Shown: positions 42,717-52,700, numbered from the stretch's first letter. The stretch: DNA of 64,000 nucleotides from Clostridium sp. chh4-2 (GCF_002899675.1 NZ_PKUU01000027.1:37688-101687); one strand, 5' to 3'. The notes: generated by a model from the sequence alone, not told the origin. Numbers and translations are program-made.

Positions 42717-43496
42717 ATGAAAAGGAATTACGGAATCTGGTATGTGATTGCAGCCATCCTTGTGATCGGTGTAACTACAACCAATTATACCAATAGATTT
42801 GTAAAAAGCCAGCAGGCTCAAGTGACTGCCACGACTGCTTCCAATCAGGAAGCAGTCACTTTGTCTGGCCAGATGAACGAGACGGATGAAAAAGAAACGG
42901 CGGCAGAAGAAACGGCCGCAGCGAGAATTGCAGAGGCGGCTGCTCCGGTGCCTGCGGCTGCCAATGTACAGACGGAACCGGAGACCATCATATCGCCGGC
43001 AGAAACCAGAGCTGAGACAAGACCGGATACGGCACCCAAAAGGGAAGATGAAACGAAAGCGGAAGCCAGGATTTATGCTTTGGTGGAAGAGACGGAAGCG
43101 TCAAATTCTGCAGAAACGACGGGAACCGGAACAAAGACGTATGAGGCAAAACTGGCAGAGCTGGATGCGCAGATCAAACGTTTGTGCGATGAAGAAACCG
43201 ACTCCAACACCAATTCCATCAGGGCCACTGCGGAGACGGAATTAAAGCTGTGGGACGGGGAATTGAATCTGATCTATAATACCATTATCGAAGATCTGGA
43301 TGAGAACGAAAAAACGGAACTGATTAAGGAAGAGCGGGAATGGATGAAAGACCGGGACGCCTTAGCTGTGGCCGCGGCCAAAAAATCCGGCGGCGGAACC
43401 ATGGAAGGATTGGAATATACGGCCTCACTTGCGGATTCTACCAGAAAAAGAGTTTATGAATTGGCGGCATCTTATAAAGATGTTCTTGATAATTAA
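42717..43496 (+). CDS. Membrane-anchored LprI-like (DUF1311) protein
   Basis: 259 residues. An N-terminal helix (about 5-22) has no lipobox, so it is a signal peptide or anchor. A low-complexity Glu/Ala/Thr linker (about 35-140) follows. The C-terminal about 115 residues (DAQIKRLCDEE, ELKLWDGELNLIYNTI, REWMKDRDALA, RKRVYEL) resemble the lysozyme-inhibitor LprI domain. Inhibition of lysozyme is the family's named role but is not proven here. AAGGGAGA precedes the ATG. Confidence 0.75.
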   Translation: MKRNYGIWYVIAAILVIGVTTTNYTNRFVKSQQAQVTATTASNQEAVTLSGQMNETDEKETAAEETAAARIAEAAAPVPAAANVQTEPETIISPAETRAETRPDTAPKREDETKAEARIYALVEETEASNSAETTGTGTKTYEAKLAELDAQIKRLCDEETDSNTNSIRATAETELKLWDGELNLIYNTIIEDLDENEKTELIKEEREWMKDRDALAVAAAKKSGGGTMEGLEYTASLADSTRKRVYELAASYKDVLDN

Positions 43497-43562
43497 AAAC
43501 TCCTATGATAGGATAATAAGGATAGGTCAAATAAAAAAACAGAATTGATAGGAGGAGACACC

Positions 43563-43691
43563 ATGGGTGCATTTGCGGCAAGTTTTATCGGATATTCAAT
43601 TAAGTTTATTTTCTTTATTGCCATTGCTTATGGAGGAATTATTTGCGGCAAAAAATACAGAGACCATAAAGATGCCAATATTCAAAAATAA
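43563..43691 (+). CDS. Small single-helix membrane protein (42 aa)
   Basis: 42 residues: MGAFAASFIGYSIKFIFFIA followed by IAYGGIICGKKYRDHKD and a short polar tail. One membrane helix with a positively charged C-terminus. The ribosome site TAGGAGGAGA is strong. A plausible promoter (TTGATA 43486-43491, 17 bp, TAGGAT 43509-43514) lies upstream. It is 40 bp before alaS. Function unknown. Confidence 0.72.
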   Translation: MGAFAASFIGYSIKFIFFIAIAYGGIICGKKYRDHKDANIQK

Positions 43692-43731
43692 ACATTAGAT
43701 TACAGAATGTAAATAGCAGAGAGGTGTAAAA

Positions 43732-46374
43732 GTGAAGAAGTACGGTGTTAACGAACTGAGGAAGATGTTCCTGGAGTTTTTTGAAAGTAAGGGACATCTG
43801 GCTTTAAAAAGCTTTTCCTTGGTTCCGCATAATGATAACAGCTTGTTATTAATCAATTCAGGTATGGCTCCGTTAAAGCCATATTTTACAGGGCAGGAGA
43901 TTCCGCCAAGAAAGAGAGTTACTACGTGTCAGAAGTGTATTCGTACCGGAGATATTGAAAACATCGGTAAGACTGCGCGTCATGGCACGTTCTTTGAGAT
44001 GTTGGGAAATTTCTCTTTTGGAGATTATTTTAAACATGAAGCGATTGCGTGGTCATGGGAATTTTTAACAGAAGTAGTGGGTCTGGAAGCGGACCGTTTA
44101 TATCCGTCCGTTTATCTGGATGACGACGAAGCGTTTGATATCTGGAATAAGGAGATCGGAATTCCGGCTGAGCGCATCTTCCGCTTCGGCAAGGAAGATA
44201 ACTTCTGGGAGCACGGCGCAGGTCCATGCGGCCCTTGTTCCGAGATTTACTACGACCGCGGAGAAAAATATGGCTGTGGAAAACCTGACTGTACGGTAGG
44301 CTGTGAATGCGACCGCTATATCGAAGTGTGGAACAACGTATTTACTCAGTTTGAGAACGACGGACACGGCAATTATACGGAATTACAGCAGAAGAATATC
44401 GATACCGGAATGGGTCTGGAACGTCTGGCCGTTGTTGTGCAGGACGTGGACTCTTTATTTACGGTTGATACCAATAAGGCTCTTTTAGACGCTGTTTGTG
44501 AATTGGCACATACCACTTACCAGTCGGATGACAAGAAGGATATTTCCCTCCGTATCGTTGCGGATCACGTGAAATCCTGTACATTTATGATTTCCGACGG
44601 AATTATGCCATCCAATGAAGGCAGAGGCTATGTTCTCCGCCGTCTGATCAGACGTGCGGCCCGCCACGGAAGGCTTTTGGGAATCGAAGGCAGATTTATG
44701 CCGGATTTAAGCAAGGTGGTAATCGAACTCTCCAAAGACGGATATCCGGAACTGGAAGAGAAGAAGGCGATGATCTTAAAGGTGCTTGCAGAAGAAGAAG
44801 AGAAGTTTAACAAGACCATTGACCAGGGCCTTGCAATTCTCGGCGATATGGAAGAAGAGATGATCGCTAAGAAAGAAACGGTTCTTTCCGGAGCTGATGC
44901 ATTTAAATTATATGATACCTACGGATTCCCGCTGGATCTGACCATTGAGATTCTGGAGGAGAAATCTTTATCCGTTGATGAAGAAGGATTCCAGACCGCT
45001 ATGAAGGCCCAGAGAGAAAAAGCCCGTGCGGCGAGAAAAACAACCAACTATATGGGCGCGGATGTTACTGTATACCAGTCCATCGATGCTGCGGTTACGA
45101 CCAAATTCGTCGGATATGACCGCCTCGTTCACGATTCCAAAATCACGGTATTGACCAGTGAGACGGATCTTGTGGAAGCTTTGACAGACGGAGAAGTCGG
45201 TACGATCATCGTGGAAGAGACTCCGTTCTACGGCACCATGGGCGGCCAGCAGGCCGATATCGGCGTGATTGTAAGCCCTAAGGGAGAGTTTAAAGTGGAG
45301 GATACCATTCATCTTCAGGGCGGTAAAGTTGGACATGTTGGAAAGATGACAAAGGGCATGTTCCAGGTTGGGGATGAAGTAACCCTGAAAGTCTGTGAAG
45401 AGAACCGTTTATCCACAGGCAAAAACCACAGCGCAACCCATCTGCTTCAAAAGGCTTTGAGAACTGTTTTAGGAGAGCATGTGGAGCAGGCCGGTTCTTA
45501 TGTGGATGCGGACAGGCTTCGTTTTGACTTCACCCATTTTTCCGCTATGACTCCTGAGGAGATCAAACAGGTGGAAGATCTGGTTAATAAAGAGATTCAA
45601 GCAGCGCTTCCTGTCATTACCCAGGAGATGAGCCTGGATGAAGCGAAAAAGTCAGGCGCTATGGCGCTGTTCGGCGAGAAATACGGTGACAAAGTCCGCG
45701 TAGTTAAGATGGGAGATTTCTCCACAGAGCTTTGCGGCGGTACCCATATCGCCAATACAAACGTGATCTCAGCCTTTAAGATCATATCGGAAGCGGGTAT
45801 TGCGGCAGGTGTGCGCCGTATTGAAGCGCTGACCGGAGACGGACTGATGCATTATTACCAGCAGACAGAAGCCGAGCTTCATGAAGCCGCTAAGGCAGCT
45901 AAGACAACTCCGGCAGATTTAAAGAACAAGATTGAAGCCATGCTGGAGGAAATTAAAGCCCTTCATTCCGAAAACGAGAAGCTGAAGAGCAAACTGGCAA
46001 ACGACTCTTTAGGAGACGTGTCCGACCAGGTGAAAGAGGTGAACGGCGTTAAAGTCCTTGCAACCAAGGTTGCGGATGTGGATATGAACGGCCTCAGAAA
46101 TCTTGGCGACCAGTTAAAGAACAAGCTGGGTGAAGGTGTGATCGTCATCGCATCCGTTCAGGACGGCAAAGTGAACCTTATGGCAACTGCCACAGATGAA
46201 GCCCAGAAGAAAGGCGCCCATGCAGGAAACCTGATTAAAGCGATCGCCGGCCTTGTTGGCGGCGGCGGCGGCGGACGTCCGAACATGGCTCAGGCCGGCG
46301 GAAAGAACCCGGCGGGCGTTGATGACGCGTTAACGAAAGTTTTTGAGGTAGTTTCTGAACAAATTTCAAAATAA
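43732..46374 (+). CDS. alaS: Alanyl-tRNA synthetase
   Basis: 880 residues. Class II core with RTGDIENIGKTARHGTFFEMLGNFSFGDYFK, editing domain motif NHSATHLLQKAL (HxxxH) and CGGTHIANT, and a C-terminal DHHA1 region with the glycine run GGGGGGRPN. It starts with GTG and has GAGAGG upstream. I looked for a T-box leader and found none. Confidence 0.97.
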   Translation: MKKYGVNELRKMFLEFFESKGHLALKSFSLVPHNDNSLLLINSGMAPLKPYFTGQEIPPRKRVTTCQKCIRTGDIENIGKTARHGTFFEMLGNFSFGDYFKHEAIAWSWEFLTEVVGLEADRLYPSVYLDDDEAFDIWNKEIGIPAERIFRFGKEDNFWEHGAGPCGPCSEIYYDRGEKYGCGKPDCTVGCECDRYIEVWNNVFTQFENDGHGNYTELQQKNIDTGMGLERLAVVVQDVDSLFTVDTNKALLDAVCELAHTTYQSDDKKDISLRIVADHVKSCTFMISDGIMPSNEGRGYVLRRLIRRAARHGRLLGIEGRFMPDLSKVVIELSKDGYPELEEKKAMILKVLAEEEEKFNKTIDQGLAILGDMEEEMIAKKETVLSGADAFKLYDTYGFPLDLTIEILEEKSLSVDEEGFQTAMKAQREKARAARKTTNYMGADVTVYQSIDAAVTTKFVGYDRLVHDSKITVLTSETDLVEALTDGEVGTIIVEETPFYGTMGGQQADIGVIVSPKGEFKVEDTIHLQGGKVGHVGKMTKGMFQVGDEVTLKVCEENRLSTGKNHSATHLLQKALRTVLGEHVEQAGSYVDADRLRFDFTHFSAMTPEEIKQVEDLVNKEIQAALPVITQEMSLDEAKKSGAMALFGEKYGDKVRVVKMGDFSTELCGGTHIANTNVISAFKIISEAGIAAGVRRIEALTGDGLMHYYQQTEAELHEAAKAAKTTPADLKNKIEAMLEEIKALHSENEKLKSKLANDSLGDVSDQVKEVNGVKVLATKVADVDMNGLRNLGDQLKNKLGEGVIVIASVQDGKVNLMATATDEAQKKGAHAGNLIKAIAGLVGGGGGGRPNMAQAGGKNPAGVDDALTKVFEVVSEQISK

Positions 46375-46377
46375 TAG

Positions 46378-46405
46378 TTGACGAATAAAGAATTTATGCT
46401 ATAAT
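46378..46405 (+). promoter_or_regulatory. Promoter of rpsU
   Basis: TTGACG at 46378-46383, 16-bp spacer, TATAAT at 46400-46405, directly after the alaS stop. Confidence 0.75.
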
Positions 46406-46484
46406 CATTACAGTGCTATAAAAAATACCCAAACAGTTGTATTTACGCACAAGTACACAACTGGAGGGAGGTTAGGTGTGAGCT

Positions 46485-46661
46485 ATGTCAAACGTAATTG
46501 TTAAAGATAACGAAACATTAGACAGCGCTTTACGCAGATTCAAAAGAAACTGTGCTAAGGCTGGTATTCAGCAGGAAATTCGTAAAAGAGAGCATTACGA
46601 AAAACCAAGCGTAAGACGTAAAAAGAAGTCTGAAGCTGCTAGAAAACGTAAATTTAATTAA
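46485..46661 (+). CDS. rpsU: 30S ribosomal protein S21
   Basis: 58 residues: MSNVIVKDNETLDSALRRFK, then KRNCAKAGIQQEIRKREHYE and a Lys/Arg-rich tail. This is the standard S21. It has its own promoter and terminator. Confidence 0.97.
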   Translation: MSNVIVKDNETLDSALRRFKRNCAKAGIQQEIRKREHYEKPSVRRKKKSEAARKRKFN

Positions 46662-46669
46662 TTTATTTA

Positions 46670-46708
46670 GTAAAAAAATCCTCGGTCAGATGACTGAGGA
46701 TTTTTTCG
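46670..46708 (+). terminator. Terminator after rpsU
   Basis: AAAATCCTCGGTCA, loop GAT, GACTGAGGATTTTTT. Confidence 0.9.
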
Positions 46709-46829
46709 ATTCTGATATAAGCAGGAAAGCGCTGCCGCACCGGAACAGATTCTCAAACTGCGGTTAAAAAATTATGATATAAAGACAAAAGAATGCATAA
46801 GATATAATAAATACCATATGAGGATCGTT

Positions 46830-47102
46830 ATGTTTGAAAATTCAAAAATAGCTGTGGCCACTGCGCTGAATCTGCCCAAAGATGTGGTCTTAGGCGAGGT
46901 ACTGGTGTCATTTGTGGGCCGTCACTGCGTTGTAATTGAAAATTACCGGAAGATTCTGATCTATACGGATACTCTGGTGAAACTCCAGGCTAAAAACTGC
47001 AAGGTGATCATCAATGGGAAACGGCTGATGATCGAATACTATACGGATGATGAGATGAAGATTACCGGGCTGCTGCAGTCGGTGGAGTTTGAAGGATTAT
47101 GA
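46830..47102 (+). CDS. yqfC: Sporulation protein YqfC
   Basis: 90 residues. VLGEVLVSFVGRHCVVIENYRKILIYTD and CKVIINGKRLMIEYYTDDEMKITG match the YqfC/YabP family, small mother-cell proteins. ATG 46830 has GAGG 6 bp upstream, preferred over ATG 46818. yqfC-yqfD-phoH-ybeY is the Bacillus order. A sigma-E -10-like CATAAGAT occurs at 46796 but I could not pair it with a -35. Confidence 0.88.
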   Translation: MFENSKIAVATALNLPKDVVLGEVLVSFVGRHCVVIENYRKILIYTDTLVKLQAKNCKVIINGKRLMIEYYTDDEMKITGLLQSVEFEGL

Positions 47103-47123
47103 CGAGAGGTTGGGTGATGGAAT

Positions 47124-48365
47124 ATGCCTGCATGGTTTTTACATCTGTGGTATGGGTACCTTCTGGTGCAGCTTCGGGGATTTTCGCCTGAGCGTTTTCT
47201 GAATCTGTGCAGCGCCAACCGCATTGAAATCTGGGATCTGGAGTACCGGGACGGCGGATATCAGTTCTACATAACCGTAAAAGGGTATCGCGCAGTGAAG
47301 CCGCTGGTGAAGAAATCGAAGGTCAGACTCAGAATCGTGGAGAAGTTTGGACTTCCTTTTTTTTTATACCGCAACCGGAAACGAAAATTATATTTTACAG
47401 GGATTGCCAGCTTTTTTCTGATCCTCTATCTGATGTCATTGTTTGTCTGGGACATTCAGTTTGAAGGAAACCGGATGTATACCTATGAGACGCTGACGGA
47501 TTTTCTGGAATCGGAAGACATCACATTCGGCATGCGAAAATCCCTGATTGACTGCGATGCGCTGGAAGAAGAGATTCGTCTGGCATTTCCTGAAATCACC
47601 TGGGTTTCGGCCCGTGTATCAGGAACCCGTCTTTTGGTTAAGATAAAAGAAAATGAAGTGCTTTCCTCCATTCCACAAAAGGATACTTCGCCCTGCGACA
47701 TTGTGGCAGCCAAGGATGGAGTGATCACCAGCATGATTGTGCGCCAGGGAACTCCTGTGGCGGCCATCGGGGATCAGGTGGAGAAAGGCCAGGTTCTTGT
47801 CAAAGGCGAGGTGGAGATCAAAAATGACAGCGAGGAAGTTGTAAATGTCCACTATGTCCATGCGGATGCGGATATCATGGCAAAAACGGAATATCAGGTG
47901 ACAAACACATTTCCCAGAATGCATACGGTAGTGACGGAAACCGGTAAGGTCAGACAGGGGCGTTATCTGAAAGCATTTCAATATTCCGCACTGTTTATTC
48001 TTCCGTCCAACGGGGAAAATCCGTGGAAAATGGTGATGGAAGAGGAACAGCTGAAACTGTTTCAGAATTTTTACCTGCCCATCTACTTAGGAAAAATAAA
48101 GGCGAAAGAGTATATTACATATGAATGTTTATATACAAAAGAGGAGGAAAATGACAAAGGAACGCGGATTCACCAGGAATTTGTAAAAAATTTATTGGAA
48201 AAAGGGGTACAAATTATTGAAAATAATGTTAAAATACAAGATGATGGATCAAATTGTGCAGTAAACAGCTATGTGCTCGCGGTGGAAGCGATCGGCGAGC
48301 AGCAGACGATTCAGGAAGAGCAAATGAAAACAGAGGAGATTATAGAACCAGATGAGCGTAATTGA
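47124..48365 (+). CDS. yqfD: Sporulation protein YqfD
   Basis: 413 residues. WYGYLLVQLRGFSPERFLNLC at the N-terminus, one membrane helix at about 92-110 (FFLILYLMSLFVWDIQFEGN), then a long extracytoplasmic part with AAKDGVITSMIVRQGTPVA. This is the standard YqfD layout. It is required for efficient sporulation in Bacillus and follows yqfC by 21 bp. It overlaps phoH by 14 bp. Confidence 0.9.
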   Translation: MPAWFLHLWYGYLLVQLRGFSPERFLNLCSANRIEIWDLEYRDGGYQFYITVKGYRAVKPLVKKSKVRLRIVEKFGLPFFLYRNRKRKLYFTGIASFFLILYLMSLFVWDIQFEGNRMYTYETLTDFLESEDITFGMRKSLIDCDALEEEIRLAFPEITWVSARVSGTRLLVKIKENEVLSSIPQKDTSPCDIVAAKDGVITSMIVRQGTPVAAIGDQVEKGQVLVKGEVEIKNDSEEVVNVHYVHADADIMAKTEYQVTNTFPRMHTVVTETGKVRQGRYLKAFQYSALFILPSNGENPWKMVMEEEQLKLFQNFYLPIYLGKIKAKEYITYECLYTKEEENDKGTRIHQEFVKNLLEKGVQIIENNVKIQDDGSNCAVNSYVLAVEAIGEQQTIQEEQMKTEEIIEPDERN

Positions 48366-49347
48366 GACAATCATTGATATTCCGGTGGAGCATGAAAGGA
48401 ATGTCTGCGGACAGTTTGATGCCTACCTAAAGAAAATTGAGAGAACTCTTCATGTTACTATGATTGCCAGAGACGGTGCGTTAAAGATCATCGGCCCGGA
48501 TCAGACAATTCAAAAAGCAAAAAGCGTTTTCAATAATCTGATCGAGCTTTCCAAACGTGGAAACGTGATAACAGAGCAGAATGTGGATTATGCCCTGTCC
48601 CTTTCTTTTTCAGAAAGCGATCATCAGATTCTGGAAATCGATAAAGATATTATCTGCCGAACGATAAATGGAAAACCTGTTAAGCCGAAAACCATGGGGC
48701 AAAAGCATTATGTGGATCTGATCCGCAAGAAGATGATCGTGTTCGGCATCGGCCCGGCTGGTACGGGCAAGACCTATCTGGCTATGGCAATGGCGATACA
48801 AGCCTTTAAAGACGGCCAGGTGAACCGGATCATCCTGACAAGACCCGCGATCGAAGCCGGGGAAAAGCTGGGATTTCTGCCGGGCGACCTGCAGAGCAAG
48901 ATCGACCCTTATCTCAGGCCGTTATATGACGCCCTGTATCAGATCATGGGAGCGGAGAGCTTTCTTCATAACTCGGAAAAGGGATTGATTGAAGTGGCGC
49001 CGTTGGCCTATATGAGAGGGCGTACTTTGGATAATGCCTATATCATCCTGGATGAAGCCCAGAATACGACTCCGGCCCAGATGAAGATGTTTTTAACCAG
49101 AATCGGTTTCGGTTCCAAGGTCATCATCACCGGAGACCAGACGCAGAAGGATCTGCCGTCGGGAGCCGCTTCCGGATTGGATACCGCGGTTAAGATCCTG
49201 AGCAGGATCGACGATATCGGCATCTGCAACCTGACCAGCAGCGACGTGGTACGTCATCCGCTGGTACAGAAGATTGTGCAGGCATATGATGATTACGAGA
49301 AAAAGAGTAAAAGCGGTGAACGGATCAGGAGAAACCGCGATAAATAA
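48352..49347 (+). CDS. phoH: PhoH-like protein
   Basis: 331 residues. Walker A FGIGPAGTGKTYLAMAMA, Walker B NAYIILDEAQNTTPAQ and sensor region KVIITGDQTQKDLPSG. A KH-like N-terminal part precedes the ATPase. PhoH proteins are RNA-linked ATPases that occur next to ybeY. In Bacillus a large HD-domain gene (yqfF/pgpH) lies between phoH and ybeY; it is missing here. Confidence 0.94.
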   Translation: MSVIETIIDIPVEHERNVCGQFDAYLKKIERTLHVTMIARDGALKIIGPDQTIQKAKSVFNNLIELSKRGNVITEQNVDYALSLSFSESDHQILEIDKDIICRTINGKPVKPKTMGQKHYVDLIRKKMIVFGIGPAGTGKTYLAMAMAIQAFKDGQVNRIILTRPAIEAGEKLGFLPGDLQSKIDPYLRPLYDALYQIMGAESFLHNSEKGLIEVAPLAYMRGRTLDNAYIILDEAQNTTPAQMKMFLTRIGFGSKVIITGDQTQKDLPSGAASGLDTAVKILSRIDDIGICNLTSSDVVRHPLVQKIVQAYDDYEKKSKSGERIRRNRDK

Positions 49348-49358
49348 AGGGTGGGCAT

Positions 49359-49856
49359 ATGACAATTAATATAGAGTACGAAGCAGAAAAAGAATTGGGA
49401 ATTCCTTATAAGGAGATTATTGAAAACGTGGTGCTGGAATCCTTGGACTACGTGGAATGTCCTTATGAGGCGGAGGTTAATGTTATCATAACGGATAATC
49501 AGGAGATCCGGGCGATCAACAAAGAACACAGACAGATTGACGCGCCTACGGATGTGCTGTCATTTCCGTTGGTGGATTATGAAACCCCTGCCGATTTTGA
49601 CCATGTGGAAGATTATGTGGAAGACTATTTTGACCCCGATACAGGAGAACTGCTGTTAGGCGATATCGTTGTCTCTGTGGATAAGGTGGAAGAACAGGCT
49701 GAAAAATACGGCCATTCAACCACAAGAGAGCTGGCCTTTTTAATCGCTCACAGCATGCTTCATTTATGCGGTTATGACCATATGGATGATGACGAGCGCT
49801 TAGAGATGGAGGCAAAGCAGAGCGAGATTCTGGAACGCAGGGGGTATAGCAGATGA
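49359..49856 (+). CDS. ybeY: Endoribonuclease YbeY
   Basis: 165 residues. Zinc motif HSMLHLCGYDHMDDDE (HxxxHxxGxDH) and upstream INKEHRQIDAPTDVLSFPL. It matures 16S rRNA and takes part in ribosome quality control. Its stop overlaps the next start by 4 bp (ATGA). Confidence 0.96.
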   Translation: MTINIEYEAEKELGIPYKEIIENVVLESLDYVECPYEAEVNVIITDNQEIRAINKEHRQIDAPTDVLSFPLVDYETPADFDHVEDYVEDYFDPDTGELLLGDIVVSVDKVEEQAEKYGHSTTRELAFLIAHSMLHLCGYDHMDDDERLEMEAKQSEILERRGYSR

Positions 49857-50998
49857 GAAAGGGAAATGTGCTGTTAAAAAGGGCATTGCCTGTATATTTA
49901 TGTATAGCTGCGCTTTTGTCTGTCAGCGGATGCCAGAAAAAGTATTCCGAGGTATCCATGACAGAGCCTTCCATAGAGACGGCCACGGAGACCTCGGAAG
50001 AGATCGTTCTGGACTTAGAGACAGTGGCGGAGACCGAGGAGGAATTGGAAACCGAGCCGGAGGAGAGAATTGAAGTTGACGGGAAGATTAAGAGCTATCT
50101 GACCGGGGAGATGGTGGATGTGGCCCAGGCCAACCGAAGGCCCATAGCGATCATGATGAGCAATGATAAGGCCGCCCTCCCTCAATACGGAATCAACCGG
50201 GCCGGTGTGGTCTATGAAGCTCCGGTAGAGGGTGAGATGAACCGGTATATGGCCATTATTGAGAATTATGATGATCTGGACCGGATCGGCTCTGTGAGAA
50301 GCTGCAGAACTTACTATACATATTTTGCCAGGGAATTTGATGCCATTTATGCGCATTTCGGGCAAAGTACCTTTGCAAAGCCATATTTAAAAAATGTGGA
50401 TAACATCAATGGAATAGACGGCATCGGCGATACCGCATTTTACCGGTCCAAGGATAAGTCTATGCCTCATAACGCCTATGCCAGCGCCACAAGGCTGCAG
50501 TCTGCCATTGAAAAGCTGGGATACAGCCAGCAGTATGATGAAAGCTATAAAGGACATTATAAATTTGCCAGCAATGGAGACCAAATCCAATTGGAGAATT
50601 CTTTGGATGCGTATAAAGTGTATCCGGGCTATCCGATGAACAAGCCCTGGTTTTCCTACAATGAGGAAGACGGGCTGTATTACCGGTTCCAGTATGGGGC
50701 GGCCCACAACGGAAGCGAAGGCCAGATTGCGGTGAAGAATATCATTTTTCAATATTGTCCTACCGGCAGATATGCCACTACGGAATATCTCAATATCAAT
50801 GTACATGCCAACGAGTATGGATATTATATAACCAATGGGAAAGCCATACCGGTTACCTGGAAAAAGGATGGGGAATTCGGCGTAACCCACTATTACGATA
50901 CAGAAGGAAATGAAATTGTGCTGAACCAGGGCAAGACCTGGATCTGCATCATACAAACCAGCGCATTTTCTAAGACGGAGATTCATGGAAAAGAATAA
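49853..50998 (+). CDS. DUF3048 lipoprotein (YerB-like)
   Basis: 381 residues. Signal peptide ending LLSVSGC (lipobox), an acidic Thr/Glu-rich linker, then DUF3048: RRPIAIMMSNDKAALPQYGINRAGVVYEAPVEGEMNRYMAI and RSCRTYYTYFAREFDAIYAHFG. The role is unknown; Bacillus YerB is a lipoprotein. It overlaps ybeY by 4 bp and the flippase by 14 bp. Confidence 0.88.
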   Translation: MRKGNVLLKRALPVYLCIAALLSVSGCQKKYSEVSMTEPSIETATETSEEIVLDLETVAETEEELETEPEERIEVDGKIKSYLTGEMVDVAQANRRPIAIMMSNDKAALPQYGINRAGVVYEAPVEGEMNRYMAIIENYDDLDRIGSVRSCRTYYTYFAREFDAIYAHFGQSTFAKPYLKNVDNINGIDGIGDTAFYRSKDKSMPHNAYASATRLQSAIEKLGYSQQYDESYKGHYKFASNGDQIQLENSLDAYKVYPGYPMNKPWFSYNEEDGLYYRFQYGAAHNGSEGQIAVKNIIFQYCPTGRYATTEYLNINVHANEYGYYITNGKAIPVTWKKDGEFGVTHYYDTEGNEIVLNQGKTWICIIQTSAFSKTEIHGKE

Positions 50999-52646
50999 TC
51001 AGAAACGTACACGAAAAAAAGGAACAAACTTTGTTGTCCAGGGGGCAATTCTTGCGGCGGCAGGGATTATCGTCAGGCTGATCGGCATGTTTTACCGCAT
51101 ACCGTTAACCAACATAATCGGGGACAAGGGGAATGGATATTATACATCGGCTTACAGCATATATTCCATCATGCTGATCGTATCCTCTTACAGCCTTCCG
51201 GTGGCTGTTTCCAAGATGGTTGCGGCCAGACTTGAGATGAAGCAGTACAAGAATTCCATAAGGATTTTAAAGGCATCCCTTTTTTATGCAACGGTTGTAG
51301 GCAGTCTTGCCGCCGCGGCTCTTTGGTTTGGGGCGGACTTTTTTGCCAATGCGATCAAAATGCCTTTCAGCTCCTATGCCATAAGAACCCTTGCGCCGAC
51401 CATATGGATTATGGCCTATCTGGGTGTCCTGAGAGGATATTTCCAGGGACACGGCACCATGGTTCCCACGGCTATATCCCAGATCTTTGAACAGATTGTC
51501 AATGCGGTGGTCAGCATTATGGCTGCAAGCTATCTGTTTGCACAGGGATTAAAATCCAACGCTGTTTTTGATGAAACCCAGTTTTCCTATGCGTTTGGCG
51601 CTGCGGGAGGGACCATTGGTACGGGAGCGGGCGCATTTATTGCCCTTTTATTCATTTTGTTTTTAATCTTCACTTACCGTCCTGTTATGAGGCGGCAGGC
51701 CAGGAAGGACAAGACCACCAGGCTGGAAACGTATGGGGAAATCTCCTATGTGCTGGGCCTTACGGTTCTTCCCATTGTCATCAGCAGCGCGATCTATAAT
51801 GTTGGCGCGGTTGTGGACAACTATATATTCGGCAATGCCATGTCTTTTATGGGAAAAGGCGACGAAATCGCTACCGCCTGGGGCGTCTATATGGGCAAAT
51901 ATCATCTGCTCTTTAACATTCCGGTGGCGATTGCGAACTCTCTGTCCTCTTCTTTGATTCCATCTCTTTCCAGAGCATATGCGGCAAAGGACCGGGCTCT
52001 TATTAAGGACCGCGTCGCAATCGTTATCCGTTTCTCCATGATTGTGGCAATTCCATCTACGGTAGGCCTGACAATTCTGGCGGCGCCGATCTGCAACCTG
52101 TTGTTCAGGGGAAATAATGCGGAGCTGATTAAGATGACCATGACCGGCTCTCTTGCAGTCGTGTTCTTTTCCTTATCGACGGTGAGCAACGGAGTGCTTC
52201 AGGGGATTAACCGGATGAATGTGCCGATCCGCAATGCGCTGATCTCCCTGATCGTTCATGTGATCATGCTCAGCGGCATGATGTACGGATTTAAGATGGG
52301 AATCTACAGCGTGGTAATTACCAATATTGTATTCGCTTTCCTGATGTGCATGTTAAACGCCAGATCCATACGGAGATATTTAAGGTACAGGCAGGAGATA
52401 CGGAAAACCTTTGTGCTTCCCACCATATCGGCGGCCCTGATGGGAGCTGCGGCTTACGGCACATACCGTTTGGTATACCGGCTCTGCTCCAACAATTTAA
52501 CCGGCCTGATGGCGGCGATTATGATAGCGGTTATCGTATACGGCGTATTATTAATTAAAATCGGCTGTGTGGACGAGGTGGAACTCTACGGCATGCCGGG
52601 CGGCAGAAAGCTCGTGAGAGTGGCTCATAAACTGCATTTGCTTTAA
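50985..52646 (+). CDS. Polysaccharide/lipid II flippase family protein, SpoVB-like (MATE-fold)
   Basis: 553 residues, about 14 membrane helices. GAILAAAGIIVRLIGMFYRIPLTNIIGDKGNGYY is the typical start of the SpoVB/MurJ subfamily of MVF/MATE transporters in Firmicutes. SpoVB proteins act in spore cortex synthesis. Which substrate this copy carries cannot be read; MurJ-like lipid II flipping is the alternative. Start overlaps the preceding gene by 14 bp. Confidence 0.85.
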   Translation: MEKNNQKRTRKKGTNFVVQGAILAAAGIIVRLIGMFYRIPLTNIIGDKGNGYYTSAYSIYSIMLIVSSYSLPVAVSKMVAARLEMKQYKNSIRILKASLFYATVVGSLAAAALWFGADFFANAIKMPFSSYAIRTLAPTIWIMAYLGVLRGYFQGHGTMVPTAISQIFEQIVNAVVSIMAASYLFAQGLKSNAVFDETQFSYAFGAAGGTIGTGAGAFIALLFILFLIFTYRPVMRRQARKDKTTRLETYGEISYVLGLTVLPIVISSAIYNVGAVVDNYIFGNAMSFMGKGDEIATAWGVYMGKYHLLFNIPVAIANSLSSSLIPSLSRAYAAKDRALIKDRVAIVIRFSMIVAIPSTVGLTILAAPICNLLFRGNNAELIKMTMTGSLAVVFFSLSTVSNGVLQGINRMNVPIRNALISLIVHVIMLSGMMYGFKMGIYSVVITNIVFAFLMCMLNARSIRRYLRYRQEIRKTFVLPTISAALMGAAAYGTYRLVYRLCSNNLTGLMAAIMIAVIVYGVLLIKIGCVDEVELYGMPGGRKLVRVAHKLHLL

Positions 52647-52700
52647 TCGGTTTAAAATGACAAAAAAGGCAGATACTATACTTAAAGGAGGAATACCTTT

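Noticed and set aside
43497..43731. T-box leader of alaS
   Set aside because: No T-box sequence, no antiterminator or terminator pair, and a small gene occupies the space.
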